Below are positions 15,461 through 24,848 of a stretch of DNA of 64,000 nucleotides, one piece after another (position 1 is the stretch's first letter; every line of letters starts with the position of its first letter). The DNA comes from Serinicoccus profundi (GTDB lineage Bacteria > Actinomycetota > Actinomycetes > Actinomycetales > Dermatophilaceae): NCBI RefSeq assembly GCF_008001015.1, contig NZ_CP042862.1, positions 3,038,001 through 3,102,000 of the forward strand, given 5' to 3'. The notes beneath the pieces were generated by a model that was not told the origin of the DNA, made no database searches, and saw only the letters and a program-made list of their open reading frames with translations. The translations under genes and the position numbers were made by a program.

Positions 15461-16976
15461 CGCAGGTCTTCCGGCTCCCCGACCTCGGCGAGGGCCTCAC
15501 CGAGGCCGAGATCGTCGAGTGGCACGTGTCCGCCGGCGACGTGGTCGGCGTCGACCAGGAGGTCGTCACGGTCGAGACCGCCAAGGCCGCGGTGTCGGTG
15601 CCCTGCCCGTATGCCGGCACCGTCGCCCGCGTGCACGCCGAGCCCGGCCAGGTGCTCCCCGTGGGTGAGCCGCTCATCACGATCGGCGAGATCGGTGCCG
15701 ACGGCAGCGCGGGGAGCGGTGACGACGCCCAGCCCTCCGGCGGCGCACCAGGGGGCCACGGCGGCGCGGACGGTGAGCAGTACCGCGAGGAGGAGCGGGC
15801 CGGCGCCCGGCTCCCCGAGGGCCAGGCCGCCGGTGAGGCGGGCGGTGGCTCGCAGGACGAGCCGGAGCGCCCGCTCATCGGCTACGGCGCGGGTGAGGGC
15901 CCCGCTCGCCGCACTGGCGGCGCCCGGCGCCGCCGCCGCGCGGCCACCCCGGCCACCCCGGCCACCCCGGCGACCACTACCCGTCCACCCCACCGAGCGC
16001 CGCAAATGGTCGCGGACCCACCCCACCGAGCGCCGCAGATGGTCGCGGACCCACCCCACCGAGCGCCCCAGATGGTGGGCGCGCGGTGCGGGTGATCTCC
16101 CCGCTCGTGCGCCAGCTGGCCCGTGAGCACGGCGTCGACCTGGCCCTGGTGCCCCCGGGCCCCACGGGCGTGATCCGCCGGGCCGACCTGACGGCATACC
16201 TCGAGCGTGGATCGGACCGGCCGGACGCCGGGCCGGCGCGCATCGCCGGTGCGGGCGCCGCGGGCCGCCCATCTGGCCACGGCGCGACGACGCGCATACC
16301 GATCCAGGGCGTCCAGCGCCTCATGGTCGAGCGCCTGAGCACCTCCCGCCGCGAGATCCCCGACGCCACGACCTGGGTCGATGTCGACGCCACCCGGCTG
16401 ATGAAGACCAAGGACGCGCTCAAGACCGCCCGGCCCGACGCCGGGATCGGCGTGCTCCCGCTGCTGGCCCGGATCACCGTGGCGGGGCTGGCGGCCTACC
16501 CGGCGCTCAACTCCTCGGTCGACACCGAGGCCGGCGAGATCGTGCACCACGGTGCGGTCAACCTCGGCTTCGCGGCGCAGAGCCCACGCGGGCTCGTGGT
16601 GCCGGTCGTCCGCGACGCGCACGCCATGACGACGACCGAACTCGCGGCCGCGCTGCGTGAGCTGACCCTCAAGGCACGGGACGGCAAGCTCTCGCCGGCC
16701 GAGCTGACCGGAGGGACGTTCACGCTCAACAACTACGGGGTCTTCGGCGTGGACGGCTCGACGCCGATCATCAACCACCCCGAGGCGGCCATGCTCGGCG
16801 TGGGCCGGATCGTGGACAAGCCGTGGGTCCACCGGGGCAAGCTCAAGGTCAGGAAGGTCACCCAGCTGTCCTTCACCTTCGACCACCGGGTCTGCGACGG
16901 CGGCACCGCCGGCGGGTTCCTGCGCTTCGTGGCCGACTGCGTCGAGCAACCCGCCGCGCTGCTGGCCGACCTCTGA
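15457..16976 (+). CDS. bkdC: Branched-chain 2-oxoacid dehydrogenase E2 (dihydrolipoyl acyltransferase), repeats in linker, frame broken once
   Basis: The start at 15457 overlaps the E1 beta stop. Residues 1-75 are a lipoyl domain with the lipoylated lysine in VETAKAAVS (Lys43). A long Gly/Glu-rich then Arg/Pro/Ala-rich linker follows. It contains three copies of an 11-residue unit (HRAPQMVADPP) made by the repeat at 15991-16075. The first frame stops at 16093-16095; the second half continues in another frame from about 16083 with a peripheral subunit-binding domain (VISPLVRQLAREHGVDLALV) and the acyltransferase domain, including the catalytic SFTFDHRVCDGG. One inserted base near 16079-16085 would join both parts into about 506 residues. 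Both halves are otherwise undamaged. Confidence 0.75.
15991..16075. repeat. Three tandem copies of the CACCGAGCGCCGCAGATGG repeat inside bkdC
   Basis: Copies start at 15991, 16024 and 16057, an exact 33-bp period, each followed by TCGCGGACCCAC-like spacer sequence. The same 19-bp core forms the array at 37421-37661, but there the period is 32 bp. The 33-bp period keeps the E2 reading frame. A 9-bp tandem CCACCCCGG tract immediately precedes it. Confidence 0.85.
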
Positions 16977-17025
16977 GGCGGCACGGGACAGAGGGGCGCG
17001 GGACCGAGCACCCCGCTGCCGCCTC
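16975..17025. terminator. Inverted repeat at the bkdC stop codon
   Basis: GAGGCGGCA (16975-16983) and TGCCGCCTC (17017-17025) can pair as a 9-bp stem; the left arm overlaps the bkdC stop codon. The loop is long (33 bases), so termination is only a suggestion. The next gene is convergent. Confidence 0.35.
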
Positions 17026-17129
17026 GGAGGTCGTGAGCCAGCTGTCGGGCCGCCACACAACCTGGGCAAGCTGAATCGCCATACGACAGCAGTGCCATGG
17101 TGCCTCGTGCCCACTCAGCTCGCTCAGGT

Positions 17130-17145
17130 TGCGCCAGCCGGCGCA
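17130..17145 (-). terminator. Short GC hairpin after the SGNH-CWB2 gene
   Basis: TGCGCC-AGCC-GGCGCA lies about 10 bases beyond the stop of the gene read on the minus strand. A 6-bp stem with a 4-base loop is a reasonable intrinsic terminator for a high-GC genome. Confidence 0.45.
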
Positions 17146-17155
17146 GTTCCCGACC

Positions 17156-19017
17156 TCAGGAGGCGAGGCGGAGCAGGGCCCTGAGCACGTCCTCGCTCAC
17201 GGCGCCGGAGCCACCGGTGAGGACGACCCGCTCGGGCCCGAGCCGCTCGAGCGCCTCGCGGGTCGCGGTCGGCACCTTGTCCGGGCCGGTCAGGAGCACG
17301 GCGCCGCCCTTCGCGGCCGCCACCGGACCGGCCGCGAGCGCATCGGCGAAGGACACGCCGGCCCGACGTGCAGCACCTCGGCCGACTGGCCCGCGAGCAG
17401 GGCGGCCGTGGCATAGCGGTCAGCGCCGCCGATCCTCTGCACGCTGCGCCCGAGGTCACCCAGCTCCCGGGCGACCTTGTCGGAGACGGCGCCCTCCCCA
17501 CCGACCACGACGATCCGGGCCGGGTCGAGGCGCCGCAGCGCGGCAGCGGTGGCCTCGGGGATCCCGTCCTGCCGCACGAGCAGGATCGGAGCACTCTGCT
17601 GCCCGGCACGGGCCGCGGCCGCGAGTGCGTCGGGGAAGCCCGCTCCCGTCGCGACGTAGACACTCCCCTGCTCCACGACCGGGTCCATCCCGGCCAGGGC
17701 CGCCGCCGTCTCGTAGCGGCTGCCCCCCGACACTCGGTCCACGGGCGCCAGGCGGGCGACCTGCTCCAGCACGCTCTGGGGCACGGCGTCCTCGCCGCCC
17801 ACGACGACGACCTCGCTCGGCTGCAACCGCACCAGCGCCTCGCGCGTGACCGAGGGCAGCGCCGGGCCACCGGTCAGCAGCACGGCCTCCCCACGGGCGC
17901 CGGCCTTGGCCGCGGCGGCCAGCGCGTCCGGGAAGTCGCGGCCGCTGGTGAGGAAGACCCGCCCACCCGGTTCGGTGTCGCGGGAGAGCAGCGCCGCGGT
18001 GGCATACCGGTCCGCGCCGCCCACCCGGTCGACCGAGGGACGGTAGGCCGCCACCCCCGCCTCGTGCAGGCGCTGGTGCAACGGGTCGGTGAGGGTCGCG
18101 GTGTAGCTCGGGACGAGGTGCGAACCGCTGCCGTAGAGCTGGGCACGCCCGACCACCGAGGCGCACCGCGGGCTGAGGTATGACGTGGGGCAGACCCAGT
18201 CCCGGAGGTCGACGAAGAGCGCGCCCGGCACCCGCTCGGCCGCGTCGCGCATCGAGGGGTTGCCGCTGCGCGACTCCGGCAGCGACACGACGCAGGAGCG
18301 CAGGCTGTAGCCCTCCTCGAGCGCCTCGGCGACGCAGGCGGACGGGTTGCCGTCGCTCGGGACCGGGGAGTCCCAGAGGGCCACGACCTGCTTCACCCCG
18401 AGCTCGCGCAGCCAGGTCCAGGTGCGGGTGTAGCCGTCGGCGACGTCGCGCCGCATACCCCCGGTGATGACCATGTCCGGCGGGTTGGCGAGGAGGTGCG
18501 TGCGCAGCGCAGCCTTATAGGCGTCGCACTCGGGGTAGCTCGGCTCGGGCTCGTCGGCGAAGGAGCAGGCGAGCTTGGTGTACATCCGCAGCCGCCACCC
18601 CTCGCGCAGGGCGATCTCCTCGAGGGCGGGGAAGTATTGCCCCACCTTGGAGGATCCGAGGACGGCCACCTCCACGTCGCTGTCGACGTCGCCGTAGACA
18701 CAGCCGGGACGCACGGTCGTGCCGGTGCGTCCCACGTGGCAGCCGTCGGCGTAGTAGGAGGGGTACATACGGGTCACCGCGGTCACCGGCGGGGTCATCG
18801 GCAGCACCGGTGGGCCCGGGGTCAGGTCGTCGAACTCCATGCGCGGCTCGCTCCACCCCTCGTCCCGCAGGGCACGCGCGCCGAGGTCGTCCTCGTCCCC
18901 GGTGAGCGCGGTCGCGGGCAGCCCGGTGAGGGCCAGCACGCCGGCCAGCAGGGCGGCGGCACAGGCACGCAGGGCGATCTCCGGGCGGCGGCGCCCGTGG
19001 CGGTGACGGAGGGACAC
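17156..19017 (-). CDS. Secreted SGNH-hydrolase-like protein with three CWB2 repeats, one frameshift near the C-terminus
   Basis: Reading from a GTG at 19017 gives a signal peptide (LRACAAALLAGVLALTGLPATA), then a domain of about 250 residues like the SGNH part of OafB-type acyltransferases (VAVLGSSKVGQYFPALEEIA, WRLRMYTKLACSF, YPECDAY, PDMVITGGMRRD). The usual GDSH is GSSK here and the usual Asp of the D-x-x-H pair is missing in LYGSGSHLVPSY, so catalysis is doubtful. Three CWB2 repeats follow (GGADRYATAA, SGGSRYETAA, GGADRYATAA). The last one is broken: the frame shifts at the CCC run 17362-17364, and SFADALAAGPVAAAKGGAVLL continues in the next frame to the stop at 17156. One extra C restores a product of about 620 residues. 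Confidence 0.7.
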
Positions 19018-19060
19018 ACCGGGGATTCTACGGTCGCCGGGGTCTGGCACGATCTCGTCC

Positions 19061-19996
19061 GTGGAGCAGTCGGACGTCGTGGCGCTGGCGCTGGCCCGGC
19101 CGTGGGCGGACCAGGACTGGGCCGCACCCCTCCTCGAAACCTTCCCGCGGACCCTCGCGCAGACGGTGCACCGGTGGGGGCTGGTCATCGAGCGGGCGCA
19201 CACCGACGGGGTCGGACTGCCGGTGCTGGAGGTGCGCCGGGGCTCGGAGCGGGCCGCGGTGAAGTTCGACGACGCCGGCACCGACCTGACCCAGCAGGTG
19301 CGGGTCATGACGGCGGCCGGGGGCCGTGGCTACTGCCGGGTGCTCGACCACGACCCGCAGATCGGGGCCGCCCTGCTCGAGCGCCTCGGCCCGTCGCTGG
19401 CGCGCACGACCCCGGACGGTCTGGCCCAGGTGGACGTGCTCGTGCGGCTGCTCGAGGCGGCCTGGGAGCTCCCGACCGAGGTGGCGCAGGCGGAGCAGCC
19501 GAGCGAGAAGGCCAGCCAGCTGCTCGCCATCGTGGAGACCGAGGTCGCCGAGGGCGGGTGGGTGCAGCGGCATACCTCGGCGTTCGACCGGGCGGGCCGC
19601 CTGGCCCGCGCCCTCGTCGCGGACCCGCACCCCGAGCGCGTGGTCGTCCACGGCGACGCGCACAGCCTCAACGCGCTGCAGCGACCCGGGGGCGGGTATG
19701 CCTTCATCGACCCGGACGGCTTCCTCTGCGAGCGCGACTACGACGCCGGCGTCGTGCTGCGCGACCTCATGACCGAGCTCGAGGCGATCGCCGGGGCCGA
19801 CGGCGGGGCGGCGGTGCGGAACTGGCACCGGCGCCAGGTCGCGTCGGTGAGCGCCCGCCTGCGCCTGGAGCCGGACCGGGTGGACGCCTGGGCCTTCGTG
19901 GAGCGGGTGTCGACCGGCGTCTGGCTGCACCGGCTCGGCTACCGCGAGGAGGCGGAGCGCTGGCTGCGTTCCGCCGACCTCCTGGCGCCCGGCTGA
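19061..19996 (+). CDS. APH-family small-molecule kinase (streptomycin/hydroxyurea phosphotransferase-like)
   Basis: 311 residues. The catalytic loop VVHGDAHSLNAL and metal-binding segment FIDPDGFLCERDYD identify an aminoglycoside-phosphotransferase fold. The N-terminal LALARPWADQDWAAPLLETFPRT and KFDD segment, and the style LLERLGPSLA, resemble the streptomycin 6-kinase/hydroxyurea phosphotransferase branch. It may phosphorylate an antibiotic or an endogenous sugar-like metabolite; resistance is not established by sequence. The GTG start has no ribosome site, and CACGAT lies 7 bases upstream, so it may be leaderless. Divergent from the SGNH-CWB2 gene with 43 bases between. Confidence 0.75.
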   Translation: MEQSDVVALALARPWADQDWAAPLLETFPRTLAQTVHRWGLVIERAHTDGVGLPVLEVRRGSERAAVKFDDAGTDLTQQVRVMTAAGGRGYCRVLDHDPQIGAALLERLGPSLARTTPDGLAQVDVLVRLLEAAWELPTEVAQAEQPSEKASQLLAIVETEVAEGGWVQRHTSAFDRAGRLARALVADPHPERVVVHGDAHSLNALQRPGGGYAFIDPDGFLCERDYDAGVVLRDLMTELEAIAGADGGAAVRNWHRRQVASVSARLRLEPDRVDAWAFVERVSTGVWLHRLGYREEAERWLRSADLLAPG

Positions 19997-20024
19997 GGGC
20001 CGGCACCCATGGGGCCGCCGTCCG

Positions 20025-21011
20025 CTACGGCTCCCCCAGCTCGGCCAGCACGGCCGGGAGGACCTCGTGCATGTCGCCGAGGACGGCATACCTCGCCTGG
20101 GTGACCATCGGCGCCTCACCGTCGGTGTTCACCGCGATGATCGTCTTCGACGAGCTGCACCCGGCCCAGTGCTGGATCGCGCCGCTGATCCCGCAGGCAA
20201 GGTAGAGGTCCGGAGCGATGCGGCTGCCGGTCTGACCGACCTGCTCGTGGTGGGGCCGCCAGCCGAGGCTCGTCACGACGCGGGACACGCCCACGGCACC
20301 GCCCAGCCGGGCGGCGAGGGCCTCGACGTCGGCGAACCGGTCCGCACCCCCGACGCCTCGACCGGCGCCGACGACGACGTCGGCGCCGGTCAGCGCCGAG
20401 GTGTCGCCGCCCTCGCGAGCCTCCAGCCGTACCACCTGCGCCGTCAGGTCCGCCTCGGTCAGTTCGACCGCGACCTGCTCGACCTGCGCCTCACCCGGCG
20501 TCGGTGAGGCCTCCGGCACCACCGCGTGCCCGGCGACCGACGCGATGGCTGGCGAGCCGGACAGCGCGACCCGCTCCAGGACCGCGCCGCCGACGACCTG
20601 CCGCTCGACCTCGACCGGGTCCTCCTGCACGACCGCCACGACATTGGTCGCCATCGGCACCCCGCGCGTCGCCGCGACGTGCGCCAGCACCTCGTTGCCC
20701 CGAGGCGTCCCACCGGCGACGAGGTATGCCGCACCGCCCGCCTCCACGGCGGCGCCGGTCACCTTCGCCCAGGCGCGGGCGGCATACCGCTCGAGCCGCT
20801 CGTCGCCGCAGACGTAGAGCGTGTCCACGCCCTGCTCCCGGCAGTGCGCGAGGACGGCCTCGTCCGGAGCACCCACCCCGCCGACCAGCACGGCAGCCAG
20901 CCCGGCGGCCCCGCCCGGCATCGCCCGCGCCAGCGTCAACGTCTCCCGGGAGACGACCGACAGGCCGCCCTCCGCACCCTCGTCGGGCTCCACGACCACC
21001 AGCACGCTCAT
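20025..21011 (-). CDS. etfA: Electron transfer flavoprotein alpha subunit
   Basis: 328 residues with the C-terminal FAD-binding signature GQTGSRIAPDLYLACGISG followed by AIQHWAGCSSSKTIIAVNTD. N-terminal domain is the usual ETF alpha fold. It overlaps etfB by ATGA and is the last gene of the DMGDH-etfB-etfA operon. Role: accepts electrons from the flavoprotein dehydrogenase, passing them to ETF:quinone oxidoreductase, which is not encoded here. A dedicated ETF next to a dimethylglycine dehydrogenase suggests a private electron carrier. Confidence 0.9.
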   Translation of the reverse strand: MSVLVVVEPDEGAEGGLSVVSRETLTLARAMPGGAAGLAAVLVGGVGAPDEAVLAHCREQGVDTLYVCGDERLERYAARAWAKVTGAAVEAGGAAYLVAGGTPRGNEVLAHVAATRGVPMATNVVAVVQEDPVEVERQVVGGAVLERVALSGSPAIASVAGHAVVPEASPTPGEAQVEQVAVELTEADLTAQVVRLEAREGGDTSALTGADVVVGAGRGVGGADRFADVEALAARLGGAVGVSRVVTSLGWRPHHEQVGQTGSRIAPDLYLACGISGAIQHWAGCSSSKTIIAVNTDGEAPMVTQARYAVLGDMHEVLPAVLAELGEP

Positions 21012-21778
21012 CGCACGACTCCCATCTCCCGCAGCACCTCGACGAGGCGCGGCGCGGCGGCCGCCCCCTCGCCGAGCAGCTCGACGTTGCTCTCCGGCGG
21101 CGGCAGGACCCGCAGACCGAGCCGCCCCGAGCCCTGCGGCACCACCGCGGGCTCGACCACCTCGATCGGCGCCTTCTTGGCCTTCATCCGACCGCTGATG
21201 TTGGGGTAGCGCGGCTCCACGCCACCCTCCAGGACGGTGAGCACGGCCGGCAGCGGCAGGTCGTAGACCTCGGTGCCGGCCGCCGTCCCGACCCGCACGT
21301 CCACCCGGTCCCCGCTGATCGCGACCTGCTGAGCCCCGGCGACCACCGGACGGTCGAGCAGGTGCGCCAGCCGGATACCGACCTGGTGGTCACCGGTGTC
21401 GGCGGCGTCGTTGCCGACGAGGACGAGCCCGAAGCCCGACCCGCTCGCCTCCCGGGACCGCACGACCTCGGCGATCGCCGCGGCCACGTCAGCCGGGCCG
21501 TAGTCGTCGGCCACGGCGTCGACCCGCACCGCCTCGTGCGCCCCGACCGCCAGCGCCGCCCGCAGCTGTTCCACGCTGTCGTCGTCACCGAGGGTGAGGA
21601 CGGTGACCGACCCGCCGCTCTCCCCGGCGACCGAGGCCGCGATCTCCACGGCGCACTCCTCGTGCGCGCTCATGGTGTAGCCGGCATACCGGCCGTCGAC
21701 CGAGCTGCCGTCCGGCGTCAGAACCACCTCGCCGGAGGCGTCCGGCACCCGCTTCACGCAGACCAGGACGTCGGTCAT
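21008..21778 (-). CDS. etfB: Electron transfer flavoprotein beta subunit
   Basis: 256 residues. The N-terminal DVLVCVKRVPD, the AMP-binding region and the adenine-loop segment VLVGNDAADTGDHQVGIRLA, plus YPNISGRMKAKKAPIEV near the C-terminus, are standard for ETF beta. Start and stop both overlap the neighbouring genes by four bases, indicating coupled translation with the upstream dehydrogenase and with etfA. It forms the heterodimer with the alpha subunit. Confidence 0.9.
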   Translation of the reverse strand: MTDVLVCVKRVPDASGEVVLTPDGSSVDGRYAGYTMSAHEECAVEIAASVAGESGGSVTVLTLGDDDSVEQLRAALAVGAHEAVRVDAVADDYGPADVAAAIAEVVRSREASGSGFGLVLVGNDAADTGDHQVGIRLAHLLDRPVVAGAQQVAISGDRVDVRVGTAAGTEVYDLPLPAVLTVLEGGVEPRYPNISGRMKAKKAPIEVVEPAVVPQGSGRLGLRVLPPPESNVELLGEGAAAAPRLVEVLREMGVVR

Positions 21779-24363
21779 CGGGAGGCCACCCCCACCGGCT
21801 CGGCGCCTGCCGAGGCGTCGGCATCGGCCTGCTCGAGCTCGGCATACCGACCCTTGACCCGCAGGTTGTCCGGGTCGAGCAGTGGCGTCGCGTCGATGCT
21901 CGCGACGGTCACGGGATAGAGCTCCTCCATGTAGGACACGGCCAGCTCGGTGCCGACGACGGCCTGCTCGGGCGGCAGGAAGGCCAGGAGCACGTGCTTG
22001 CCCAGGCTCGGGGCGGAGGCCGCCGAGGTGACGTAGGGGTGGTGGCCGTGGCCGTCGGTGAGGGTCTGGCCGTCGCGGGTGAGGATCGGCTCACCGCCGA
22101 GCATGTAGCGCTTCACCCCGCTGGCGCTGGTGTGGTCGTCGACGGTCAACGCGCACAGGACCGCCTTCGGCTCCTCCTGCGCCTGCGCGGTGATCGCCGC
22201 CTTGCCGATGAAGTCGGCGTCCTTGACCTTGGGTCGCTGCATGCCGGTCTCGGCGAGGGTGCGCTCGGAGTCGAGCTCGGCGCCGTAGGCCCGGTAGCCC
22301 TTCTCGATCCGGCCGGTCGCGGTGTAGACCCCGATCCCGACCGGCACCACACCGTGCTCCCGCCCGGTCTCGACGAGCCGCTCCCAGAGCGCCGCACCGG
22401 TCTCGATCGGGGCGTAGAGCTCCCAGCCGAACTCGCCGACGTAGGAGATCCGGGAGGCCAGCACCGAGAGCTCGCCCACCTCGATGAGCTTGCACGTCCC
22501 GAAGCGGAACGTCTCCGGCGACAGGTCGTCGTCGGTCAGCGCCCCGAGCACGTCGGCGGCCCGCGGGCCCCAGAGGCCGATCGTCGTCAGGGACGAGGTC
22601 AGATCGACCAGGGAGGCCCCCTCGGGCAGGTGGTCGGCGAACCACTTGGCGTCGACCATGCCGTGCGCCCCGCCGGTGACCGCGCGGAAGCGGTCGTGGG
22701 CCAGCCGCATGACGGTGAGGTCGGAGCGGAAGCCGCCCTGCTCGTCCAGGACCGGGGTGTAGACCACCCGCCCGATCGGCACGTCGGCCTGAGCGACGAT
22801 GATCCGCTGCACCGCCTCCATCGCGACAGGGCCGACGATGTCGAAGATCGCGAAGGCGGTGAGGTCGACGATGCCGCCGCGGGCCCGCAGCGCGAGGTGC
22901 TCGGCGTTGATGATCGGGGACCACCAGCGCGCGTCCCACTCGTGCTCACGCGGCATGACCGCGTCGCCGAACTCCTCCAGCAGCGGCGCGTTGGAGGCAT
23001 ACCACTGGGGCCGCTCCCACCCGACGGCCTCGAAGAACTCCGCGCCGAGGGCCTGCTGGCTCTCCCACATCGGGCTCTTGCGCACCGGTCGGGAGCTGGA
23101 CCACTGCTCCGCGGGGTGGACGATGCCGTAGGTCTTGTTGAACGCCTCGGACGTGCGTGCCCGGATGTGGGCGCGGGTGCGCTGGTGAGGGTAGAAGCGG
23201 GCGATGTCGCTGTGCCCCAGGTCGATCTCGGGTATGCCGTGGGTCATCCACTCGGCGACCGCCCGGCCGACGCCGGGCCCCTCCTTGATCCACACGGCGG
23301 CGCAGCTCCACAGCCCCTTGACCTCGGGGGTCTCCCCGAGCACGGGCGCGCCGTCGGGCGTGAGGGAGAGCAGGCCGTTGATGGCGTAGCGGATCTCGGC
23401 CCGCTCGTCGCCGAGCAGCTCGGGCATGAGCTCGAGGGCCTGCTCGAGCTGGGGGTCGAAGTCGTCCTCGGTGAAGGGCATCTCGGTCGGGCTCAGCTTG
23501 GCCTGGGCGATCGAGGGGATCTCGTCGGGCTCGTGCAGGATCGCGCGGTGCGCGTAGGAGCCGACCTCCATGTCGGAGCCGTGCTGGCGCTCGTAGCAGA
23601 AGGTGTCCATGTCGCGGATGATCGGATAGCTGATCTCCCCGGGCTTCTCCGCCAGCGGCTCGCACGGGCCGACCGAGATCATCTGGTGCACCGCGGGGGT
23701 GAGCGGGATGTGCGCGCCGGCCATCCGTGCCAGCCGTGGGCTCCAGACCCCGCAGGCGATGACGACGACCGGCGCCTCGATGTCGCCCTTGTCGGTCTGC
23801 ACCGCGCTGATCCGACCCTCGGTGACGGTCATCCCCGTGACCTCGACGTTGGGGACGGTGGTGAGCACGCCCTTGGCCTGCGCCTTCTCCCGCATGATCG
23901 TCCCGGCGCGGAGGGAGTCGACGACGCCGACGCTGGGGGTGTAGAAGCCACCGACGATGACGTCGGGGTCGAGGAAGGGCACCAGCTCGGCCACCTCGGC
24001 CGGCGTCACCATTCGCGACTCGATGCCCCAGGCTTTGGCCGAGGACATACGCCGCCTCAGCTCCTCCATCCGCTCCTCGGTCCGGGCGACCTCGATGCCA
24101 CCGGAGGTGGTGAGCACGCCCATCTCGTCGTACTGCCGCATCGAGTCCAGCGTCAGGTCGGTGATCTCACGGCTGTGGTCGACGGGGAAGATGAAGTTGG
24201 AGGCGTGCCCGGTGGACCCGCCCGGGTTGGGCAGGGGGCCCTTGTCGATCTGGACGATGTCGGTCCAGCCCAGCTCGGCGAGGTGATGGACCAGCGAGTT
24301 GCCGACGATGCCGGCCCCGATGACCAGGACGTCGCAGCGGTCGGGGAGGGAGGAGGTGCTCAT
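21775..24363 (-). CDS. FAD-dependent dimethylglycine/sarcosine dehydrogenase with GcvT-like C-terminus
   Basis: 862 residues from the ATG at 24363 with AAGGG upstream. The N-terminal half is a DAO-type flavoprotein: VLVIGAGIVGNSLVHHLAELG, then GGSTGHASNF, where the His is placed like the one that carries FAD covalently in DMGDH. The C-terminal half (from about 430) is a glycine-cleavage T-protein-like folate domain (RGGIVDLTAFAIFDIVGP, SYVGEFGWELYAP, YRAYGAELDSERTLAETGM). Known reaction: oxidative demethylation of dimethylglycine or sarcosine, with the methyl carbon captured by THF and electrons given to ETF. The coupled etfBA genes support this. Dimethylglycine is favoured over sarcosine because of the betaine methyltransferase system nearby (inference). 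Confidence 0.85.
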   Translation of the reverse strand: MSTSSLPDRCDVLVIGAGIVGNSLVHHLAELGWTDIVQIDKGPLPNPGGSTGHASNFIFPVDHSREITDLTLDSMRQYDEMGVLTTSGGIEVARTEERMEELRRRMSSAKAWGIESRMVTPAEVAELVPFLDPDVIVGGFYTPSVGVVDSLRAGTIMREKAQAKGVLTTVPNVEVTGMTVTEGRISAVQTDKGDIEAPVVVIACGVWSPRLARMAGAHIPLTPAVHQMISVGPCEPLAEKPGEISYPIIRDMDTFCYERQHGSDMEVGSYAHRAILHEPDEIPSIAQAKLSPTEMPFTEDDFDPQLEQALELMPELLGDERAEIRYAINGLLSLTPDGAPVLGETPEVKGLWSCAAVWIKEGPGVGRAVAEWMTHGIPEIDLGHSDIARFYPHQRTRAHIRARTSEAFNKTYGIVHPAEQWSSSRPVRKSPMWESQQALGAEFFEAVGWERPQWYASNAPLLEEFGDAVMPREHEWDARWWSPIINAEHLALRARGGIVDLTAFAIFDIVGPVAMEAVQRIIVAQADVPIGRVVYTPVLDEQGGFRSDLTVMRLAHDRFRAVTGGAHGMVDAKWFADHLPEGASLVDLTSSLTTIGLWGPRAADVLGALTDDDLSPETFRFGTCKLIEVGELSVLASRISYVGEFGWELYAPIETGAALWERLVETGREHGVVPVGIGVYTATGRIEKGYRAYGAELDSERTLAETGMQRPKVKDADFIGKAAITAQAQEEPKAVLCALTVDDHTSASGVKRYMLGGEPILTRDGQTLTDGHGHHPYVTSAASAPSLGKHVLLAFLPPEQAVVGTELAVSYMEELYPVTVASIDATPLLDPDNLRVKGRYAELEQADADASAGAEPVGVASR

Positions 24364-24376
24364 GGTCGCCCTTCGT

Positions 24377-24412
24377 GGTGCGTATGGCGCAACTATGCGC
24401 GTATCACGCAAC
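24377..24412. promoter_or_regulatory. Two operator-like sites in the DMGDH promoter
   Basis: GTGCGTATGGCGCAAC (24378-24393) and GCGCGTATCACGCAAC (24397-24412) are direct near-repeats 19 bases apart. The first is TGCG-TATGG-CGCA, a palindrome with a 5-base centre, and matches the palindrome at the iclR start (27103-27119) in 14 of 17 bases when extended. They are probably IclR sites controlling the DMGDH operon. Confidence 0.5.
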
Positions 24413-24848
24413 TAGTCTCATCCCGGGCGGGGCGGGGTGTCAAGGATCCGTGCGGCCGGATCGTGGCGTGGGTCGACGACGAGGGAGTATGCCGCCCGCA
24501 GGGCACCGCCGGGCCTCGGCCGGATGGGCCCGAGGGTGGGCTTTCCGCGGCCGACGCGAAGGGGCGGGGGGATGGGGCCTGCCGAGGTGGTCGGCGCGAG
24601 GAACTGCCCCCTCGCAGCACATCAGCCCCACGCGAACCGCAGTGCCAGGAAATCAGGCTGTGCGCCCTGCATATCCCCGGCAGATCCCCATATCCCGGCA
24701 TCTTGTGGCATCTGTGACTCACGAGAGCCATCTGGGTCAGGGGGCGTCGCGCGGTTCGGGCCACCAGGGGACCTCGAGGTTGGCCACTTCGGTGAGGGCG
24801 ACACCCTCGACCCCGCGCCGTGGATCAGGGTGAGGTCGGCCGCCATCC
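24413..24848. other. Gene-poor stretch, 436 bases
   Basis: No supported gene on either strand. It lies between the DMGDH promoter and the stop of the sigma-factor chimera. About 24650-24720 is noticeably AT-richer than its surroundings and holds two CATATCCC(C) copies. The stretch could be decayed sequence left by the deletion that made the neighbouring chimera, but I see no recognisable protein fragment in it. Confidence 0.4.

Noticed and set aside
15611-16126. Alternative gene in another frame over the E2 linker, with HPTERRRWSRT repeats
   Set aside because: It is the third frame of the repeat tract; the lipoyl and subunit-binding domains on both sides show that the E2 frame is the real one.
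24413-24848. Small plus-strand gene in the gap upstream of DMGDH
   Set aside because: Several open frames exist but none has a ribosome site or recognisable content.
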